From: Pseudomonadota bacterium | Lineage (GTDB): Bacteria; Pseudomonadota; Gammaproteobacteria; Steroidobacterales; Steroidobacteraceae | Direction: 5' to 3' | Length of the DNA stretch: 64,000 nt | Assembly: GCA_037200975.1 (NCBI GenBank) | Contig: JBBCGI010000001.1 | Coordinates: forward strand, 1,364,001-1,428,000 | Shown here: in pieces, positions 59,582 to 64,000 of the stretch | How positions within the stretch are numbered: the stretch's first letter is position 1 | Layout: every line of letters starts with the position of its first letter | The notes under the pieces: model-generated | Database searches by the model: none | The model's input: the letters and a program-made list of their open reading frames with translations, nothing else | What the model was told of the DNA's origin: nothing | Position numbers and translations under genes: made by a program

Positions 59582-60669
59582 GCGCGGTCGAGCAGCGACG
59601 CGCCGGTCTGCGCGTCGAATAGTTTGATGCCTTCGAGGTTGACGTGCACGTTCCCGCGCCAACCGGCGCCGACGCTGGTATCCCGCGATTCGAGGCCCAC
59701 CAGCTTCTGCGAGTGCTCGAGCGCGTAGTGAACGATGGCGCCGTGCCCGAGATGCTCCACGAGTTCCACCGTCGCGGGTACGGCGATGGAGTTCTGGAAC
59801 GGTTTCAGCTGGATTTCTTCGGGCCGCAGGCCGAGCTGCACCGCGCCTGTCGCCGGCGGGGAACGCACGCCGGGCACGTGCGACAGCGGCAGCACCAGGG
59901 ACCCGGCGCGCACCGCCGGCCCCGGGCCGATCTCGCCCGCGAAGAGGTTCATCTGCGGACTGCCGATGAAGCGCGCCACGAAGGCATTGGCCGGATGCCG
60001 GTAGATCTCGAGCGGCGCGCCCTGTTGCTGGACCTTGCCGTCCTGCAATACGACGATGCGGTCGCTGAGCGTCATCGCTTCGACCTGGTCGTGCGTGACG
60101 AAGAGGATGGTAGTGCCCAGTCTTGCGAACAGCAGCTTCAGCTCCGCGCGCATCTTCACGCGCAAGGCCGCGTCGATGTTGGAGAGCGGTTCGTCCAGCA
60201 GGCAGACCGAGGGCGAACGGATGATCGACCGCCCGATCGCAACGCGTTGCCGCTGCCCGCCGGACAACTCGGCGGGCTTGCGCTGCAGGAGCTGTCCGAG
60301 CTCGATGGTCTCCGCCACGTCCCGCACGCGCCGGTCGATTTCCGCGCGCGAATATCCGCCCCGCACGCGCAGCGGAAATGCCAGGTTCTGGGCCACGGTC
60401 ATGTGCGGATACAACGCATAACTCTGGAACACCATGGCGATGTTGCGCTCGCGCACGTGCAGGTCCGTGACATCGCGATCGCCGATGAACACCCGGCCCG
60501 AGGAGGGCCGCTCGAGCCCCGCCACTATATTAAGGAGTGTGCTCTTGCCGCATCCGCTCGGCCCCAGCAGCGTGACGAATTCATGCGGCGCGACGGTCAG
60601 CGAAACGGTCTCGATGACCTGCTGCGCGCCGAATGTCTTGCTGATTGCTTCGAGGCGGATGCCTGCCAT
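59578..60669 (-). CDS. ABC transporter ATP-binding protein, MalK/UgpC type
   Basis: The 363-residue ATPase has Walker A LLGPSGCGKSTLLN, signature LSGGQRQRVAIGRS, Walker B VCLLDEPLSNIDA and the H-loop VTHDQVEAMTLSDR. A C-terminal TOBE/OB region (about 235-360; LGLRPEEIQL, VELVEHLGHG, WRGNVHVNLEGIKLFD) follows, typical of carbohydrate importers. It energises import with the two permeases encoded just upstream. The ATG is 2 nt after the permease stop. Confidence 0.94.
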   Translation of the reverse strand: MAGIRLEAISKTFGAQQVIETVSLTVAPHEFVTLLGPSGCGKSTLLNIVAGLERPSSGRVFIGDRDVTDLHVRERNIAMVFQSYALYPHMTVAQNLAFPLRVRGGYSRAEIDRRVRDVAETIELGQLLQRKPAELSGGQRQRVAIGRSIIRSPSVCLLDEPLSNIDAALRVKMRAELKLLFARLGTTILFVTHDQVEAMTLSDRIVVLQDGKVQQQGAPLEIYRHPANAFVARFIGSPQMNLFAGEIGPGPAVRAGSLVLPLSHVPGVRSPPATGAVQLGLRPEEIQLKPFQNSIAVPATVELVEHLGHGAIVHYALEHSQKLVGLESRDTSVGAGWRGNVHVNLEGIKLFDAQTGASLLDRA

Positions 60670-60671
60670 GT

Positions 60672-61502
60672 TTACGCCTTTACCGCGCCGAAAGTCAGCC
60701 CGCGCACGATGTGCCGCTGCACCAGCAGCACGGCAATCATGACGGGCAGGAATGAAATGACACCGAATGCGCTCATCTGGCCCCAGGCGAGCGCGTTGTC
60801 GCCCACGTAGCCCGCAATCGCGACGGGCACCGTGCGCGCCTTCAGCACGGTCAGCGTGAGCGCATACAGCAGCTCGTTCCATGCGTAGATGAAGACGAAG
60901 ATTCCGGTGATGACCATGCTGGTCACGGACATCGGCATGACGATGCGCACGAAGCGCTGCAGCAGCGTGCAGCCATCCACCATCGCGGCGCGCTCGATCT
61001 CCTTCGGCAGATCCTGGAAATAGGCCAGCATCGTCCACACCACGAAGGGAATGGCGGCCGCCGTATTCGAGAGCACCAGGGCGAATCGCGTATCGATCAG
61101 ACCGAGCTCGCGGATGAGCAGGTAGTAGGGAATCGCAAAGCTCACCGGCGGAAACAGCCGATTGACCAGGATCCAGACCAGCAGCACGCGGTTCAACCGG
61201 AACGGCAGCCGGATGCGGGCGAGTACGTAGGCGGTCGCCATGCCGATTACCGTCGCCAGTATCGTGCTCGCTATCGCGACGACCGCCGTGTTGAAGAGGT
61301 AGTGACGATTGAAAGGATCGGTGACCACCGCGCGGTAGTGGTCCAGCGTCAGCTCCGAAGGCAGGAAAACCGCGGGTGACGTGAAGAAGTCTCCCTGGTG
61401 CTTCAGCGAGCTCAGGATCAGCCAGTAGATAGGGAACACGAGCAGCAGCAGGAGCAGCACGAGGCCGAGATACGGCAGGGGCGTGCGCAGCGCCCTAATC
61501 AT
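60672..61502 (-). CDS. ABC transporter permease, MalG type
   Basis: The 276-residue inner-membrane protein has six hydrophobic helices and the EAA loop that contacts the ATPase (EIERAAMVDGCTLLQRFVRIVMP). Its N-terminus reads LPYLGLVLLLLLLVFPIYWLILSS. This is the second permease of a carbohydrate-type (CUT1) importer. It overlaps the upstream permease gene by 8 nt. Substrate is not readable from the sequence. Confidence 0.93.
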   Translation of the reverse strand: MIRALRTPLPYLGLVLLLLLLVFPIYWLILSSLKHQGDFFTSPAVFLPSELTLDHYRAVVTDPFNRHYLFNTAVVAIASTILATVIGMATAYVLARIRLPFRLNRVLLVWILVNRLFPPVSFAIPYYLLIRELGLIDTRFALVLSNTAAAIPFVVWTMLAYFQDLPKEIERAAMVDGCTLLQRFVRIVMPMSVTSMVITGIFVFIYAWNELLYALTLTVLKARTVPVAIAGYVGDNALAWGQMSAFGVISFLPVMIAVLLVQRHIVRGLTFGAVKA

Positions 61503-62418
61503 GCAGATAGGACTTGCCGCGCGGAACGGCCTTGAGCAGCAGCCAGATCGACGGCGGCAGCATCAGGAGCAGGAAGATCCAGGACGCCGCCGCCGCCTGC
61601 GGATACTCGAGGAACCGGCTCCCGAGCCGGACGATGAAGAGATTCAGCGTCTGCGTGCTGGCGCCCGGGCCGCCGAAGGTCATCGCGTAGATGAAATCGA
61701 AGGTCTTGAGCAGGTCCATCAGGCGGATCATGCCGATGATCAGATAGAGGTGCGCCAGCATCGGCAGCTTGATCTGCACCAGCAAACGCAGCGGCGAGGC
61801 GCCATCGACTTGCGCCGCGCGAAGCGGCTCCTGCGGCAGCGACAGCAACCCGCCGATCAGGATCATGGCGACGACCGAAGTATTCGTCATGATCTCCACG
61901 ACCAGCACCGACGCCATGGAAGTCTCGGGCGAGGAAATCCACGGCTGCGGATTGAGGCCGAAAAACCCGAGCAACGCATTCACCGGTCCGTACTGCACGT
62001 TGAAGAGCAGACGCCACAGAATTCCCGTGACCACCGGCGGCACCATCAAGGGAATGAGCAACACGACTCGCGATATCCCGGACAGGCGCCCGCTCAATCG
62101 TTCGTTCGTCAGCAGCAGTGCCACCAGCGTTCCCAACACCAGTTCGGCAGGCAGAGCGACGAACGTGAAAACCAGCGAGCGTCCGACGGAAGACCAGAAC
62201 TCGGCATCGGCGAGCACGGTCGCGTAGTTGTCCAGTCCCTGGAGCTCGACGGCGGCATCCGGCGTGCGGATGTCCCAGCTGCACAGACTGATGTACGCCG
62301 AGTACAGCAGCGGAAACAGATAGGCGACGCAGAGCGCGACGATGCAGGGCGAAAGAAAAAGGTACGCCGTGAATCGATCGTCGCGGTAGGCGGACGGCGA
62401 TGTCCCCATGCGGCTCAT
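61495..62418 (-). CDS. ABC transporter permease, MalF type
   Basis: The 307-residue protein has six helices, with YRDDRFTAYLFLSPCIVALCVAYL at the start and the EAA loop EPLRAAQVDGASPLRLLVQIKLPML. It pairs with the MalG-type permease. The ATG overlaps the stop of the binding-protein gene (ATGA). Typical of CUT1 importers for oligosaccharides or glycerol phosphates, although other solutes are known. Confidence 0.93.
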   Translation of the reverse strand: MSRMGTSPSAYRDDRFTAYLFLSPCIVALCVAYLFPLLYSAYISLCSWDIRTPDAAVELQGLDNYATVLADAEFWSSVGRSLVFTFVALPAELVLGTLVALLLTNERLSGRLSGISRVVLLIPLMVPPVVTGILWRLLFNVQYGPVNALLGFFGLNPQPWISSPETSMASVLVVEIMTNTSVVAMILIGGLLSLPQEPLRAAQVDGASPLRLLVQIKLPMLAHLYLIIGMIRLMDLLKTFDFIYAMTFGGPGASTQTLNLFIVRLGSRFLEYPQAAAASWIFLLLMLPPSIWLLLKAVPRGKSYLHD

Positions 62419-63710
62419 GACCCGGCGTCGACGTCCGAATAATCGTAGTGTGGCGGGCCGGGCAGCGACTTGAACAGGCGCGTCCAGAGCTCAGCCGCCG
62501 ATGACACGGCCTGTTCCGGCGTGACCTGCTTCGTCAGTGCGCTCGACCAGATGGCCCCCGCCTGCACGAACCACTGGATTCCTTTCGGGTGGCCGAGAAA
62601 CCCCGGATGAAACGAAGCGGCCGCGGCCGAGCTCACGGCGTCGATGCCTGGGAATTGCGCCGCGACGGTGGGATCGCCGAGCACCGAGGTACGGGTCGAA
62701 TAGATCCCGTGCTCGAGCATCAACTCCCTGGCGCTCTCGCGACGCGTGATGCGCTCGATCCACGCCCAGGCGGCTTGTTTGTTGCGCGACCCCGCCGACA
62801 TGGCCAGGTGCCACCCCACGTAGCCACCAGGACCCGGTGGTTTCATCGCCGCCCACTTGCCGGCGATGCGCGACTTTCGCGGGTCGTCCAGATTGCGCTG
62901 GATGTAGTCAGGCCACTCGAGCAGAAAGGCGGCTTCGCCATTCAGGAATACCTGGTCCGCCTCGGCGATATCCATGGCGAACACGCCGGCCGGTGCGTAA
63001 TCGAAGAGTTTGCCGACGAGTGCGAGCGCCTGTGCCCCCTCGGAACCGCCAAACCGCGGCTCACCGGTCGCGGTGAACAGCGATTGCCCCGCGCGCTCCT
63101 TGAATGCGGCAAAGAAATATTTCGAAAGCTGCACGTTGACGCCGGCCGCGACGAATCCATGGAATCTCGCCGCGCTCACGGCGCGGGCCGCTGCGATCAA
63201 CTCTTCCCATGTGCGGGGCGGCGCGATGCCTGCCTTCTCCAGCGCGTCGGCGCGATAAAACAGCACCATGGAGCGGCCGGTCAGCGGTATGCCATGGCGC
63301 CTGCCCGTCGCGGGGTTGAACCCCAGCAGCCCGTTGAGCCCCTGGTAGTCGCCGATATCGAAATGCGATCCGCGGATGTACGGATTCAGATCTTCCAGAT
63401 ACGCGCGGATGTTGCCGTCCCAGGCCTCATCCACATCGAATACATCGTAGCTGCCGGAGCGCCCGATGAAGTCGCTCATCATCTGGTCCTGCATCTGCTC
63501 CCAGGGTGTCTCGACGAACAGCACCTCGCCGCCGGTTTCGGCCTTGAACTCCCGTGCGAAACGCCGGTACCCGGCAAGCCTGTCTACCGCGCCTGCCTGC
63601 ACCATGTGAATGAGCGTGATTCCATCGAAGGCGCGCCGCGCGTTGGCCTGAGGCGTTCCCAGAGCGAACGCCACGATCAGGCTAACTACCCACGCACGGC
63701 CTGCCCTCAC
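62415..63710 (-). CDS. ABC transporter extracellular solute-binding protein
   Basis: The 431-residue protein has a signal peptide (LIVAFALGTPQANA). The MalE/UgpB-type two-lobed fold shows FAREFKAETGGEVLFVETPWEQMQDQM, YDVFDVDEAWDGNI, VLFYRADALEKAGIAPPRTWEELIAAA and GYVGWHLAMSAGSRNKQAAWAWI. It captures the solute in the periplasm. The start is a GTG that overlaps the TonB-receptor stop (GTGA), linking outer- and inner-membrane steps in one operon. Confidence 0.92.
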   Translation of the reverse strand: MRAGRAWVVSLIVAFALGTPQANARRAFDGITLIHMVQAGAVDRLAGYRRFAREFKAETGGEVLFVETPWEQMQDQMMSDFIGRSGSYDVFDVDEAWDGNIRAYLEDLNPYIRGSHFDIGDYQGLNGLLGFNPATGRRHGIPLTGRSMVLFYRADALEKAGIAPPRTWEELIAAARAVSAARFHGFVAAGVNVQLSKYFFAAFKERAGQSLFTATGEPRFGGSEGAQALALVGKLFDYAPAGVFAMDIAEADQVFLNGEAAFLLEWPDYIQRNLDDPRKSRIAGKWAAMKPPGPGGYVGWHLAMSAGSRNKQAAWAWIERITRRESARELMLEHGIYSTRTSVLGDPTVAAQFPGIDAVSSAAAASFHPGFLGHPKGIQWFVQAGAIWSSALTKQVTPEQAVSSAAELWTRLFKSLPGPPHYDYSDVDAGS

Positions 63711-64000
63711 CAGCGGTATATCCAGCCCGCGCCGATGGTCCGCGGCCGCACCGTGAAAGTGGATCCCACCGCGGAGCCGCCGACGCCCAGCGCCGACAGG
63801 TCATACATGAACGGATGGACGTTGCCGACGTTGTTCACGTAAATGGACCACTCCATGCCACCGATGCCGAGTCCCGCCCGGAAGTTGAGCATGTTATAGC
63901 CCGGATTCGGCTGGAAGACCGTGGTTTGACCGATATCGCCCGGGTGATCGAGGTTGGTGTAGGGCCCGTTGTTCTTCGGGTGGTACTGATCGTCGAGCCG
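63707..64000 (-). CDS. TonB-dependent receptor, C-terminal end
   Basis: The last 97 residues of a protein that starts beyond the right edge. The sequence YTNLDHPGDIGQTTVFQPNPGYNMLNFRAGL, AWSIY-like MEWSIYVNNVGNVHPFMYDL and the final IGAGWIYRW are the closing strands of a TonB-dependent receptor barrel, with the terminal aromatic residue. It should bring the solute across the outer membrane for the ABC importer encoded next. The substrate is unknown. Confidence 0.82.
   Translation of the reverse strand, partial: RLDDQYHPKNNGPYTNLDHPGDIGQTTVFQPNPGYNMLNFRAGLGIGGMEWSIYVNNVGNVHPFMYDLSALGVGGSAVGSTFTVRPRTIGAGWIYRW

Noticed and set aside
529-63689. Explaining GTAGATAG copies as base-calling errors at a modified CCATCTAC motif
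   Set aside because: Several copies would then change conserved residues (for example Leu in NLSTGG of CphA), and in other frames the unusual base is at a different position of the octamer. A single-base error model does not fit.
1-64000. tRNA, rRNA, CRISPR arrays, insertion sequences, prophage genes
   Set aside because: I looked for cloverleaf stems, regular spaced repeats, transposase motifs and terminal inverted repeats and saw none that I could support.

Overview
The window looks like chromosomal DNA of a high-GC, Gram-negative, aerobic bacterium. The cytochrome bo quinol oxidase genes, an RND tripartite pump, FecI/FecR signalling, a UrcA-family protein, TonB-dependent uptake and dense ATGA/GTGA gene overlaps point to the Pseudomonadota. 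A gammaproteobacterium of the Steroidobacter/Nevskiales type is my best guess, but it is an inference from gene content only. I saw no tRNA, rRNA, CRISPR array, transposase or prophage gene. Layout, left to right. 1-6 kb (minus strand): start of cyoB, cyoA, a MalT-type LuxR regulator, a FixJ-like regulator with a degenerate receiver, a FecR/FecI pair without a receptor gene, and an OmpR-type regulator whose phospho-acceptor Asp is Glu. 6-17 kb: an outer-membrane barrel protein, a VirJ/AcvB-like hydrolase coupled to mprF (lysyl-phosphatidylglycerol metabolism), a small lipoprotein, and a MexAB-OprM-type pump. 17-18 kb: two small exported proteins on the plus strand. 18-26.3 kb: a complete malonate decarboxylase operon (mdcACDEGB, an AEC transporter, mdcH) headed by an exported alpha/beta hydrolase. 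26-34.4 kb: stress and detoxification genes, including DUF6515, chloroperoxidase-like and EstC-like hydrolases, Dps, isochorismatase-like, DoxX, pirin and LysR, plus an eroded FMN-reductase start. 34.4-36.2 kb: a putative metal cassette with MerP-like and MerT-like proteins. 36.4-39.3 kb: a kinase with two response regulators. 39.5-43 kb: an OmpA-type protein with two peptidoglycan-binding domains and a DUF3494 (ice-binding-like) lipoprotein. 43.2-57.2 kb is the most striking part. Two sensor-less histidine kinases and two Crp/Fnr-type regulators precede a same-strand run kaiC-kaiB-(PAS-Crp fusion)-iadA-cphB-cphA-(Mur-ligase paralogue). This puts a KaiBC oscillator or energy-timer module directly ahead of the complete synthesis and breakdown set for the nitrogen-storage polymer cyanophycin, with gaps of at most 53 nt. 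57.2-58.1 kb: an ArsR/SRPBCC pair whose promoter, operator and start codon overlap, predicting a leaderless transcript. 58-64 kb (minus): the end of a TonB-dependent receptor gene, a complete carbohydrate-type ABC importer and an M81 (MlrC-like) metallopeptidase in one overlapping operon. Two sequence-level signals run through these gene groups. The octamer GTAGATAG (relaxed form GTAGNTAG) recurs about twenty times in every reading frame, often at the cost of rare codons. A GTTTC-N4-GAAAC palindrome, exact or near-exact, lies 80-136 bp upstream of four envelope or exported-protein genes.
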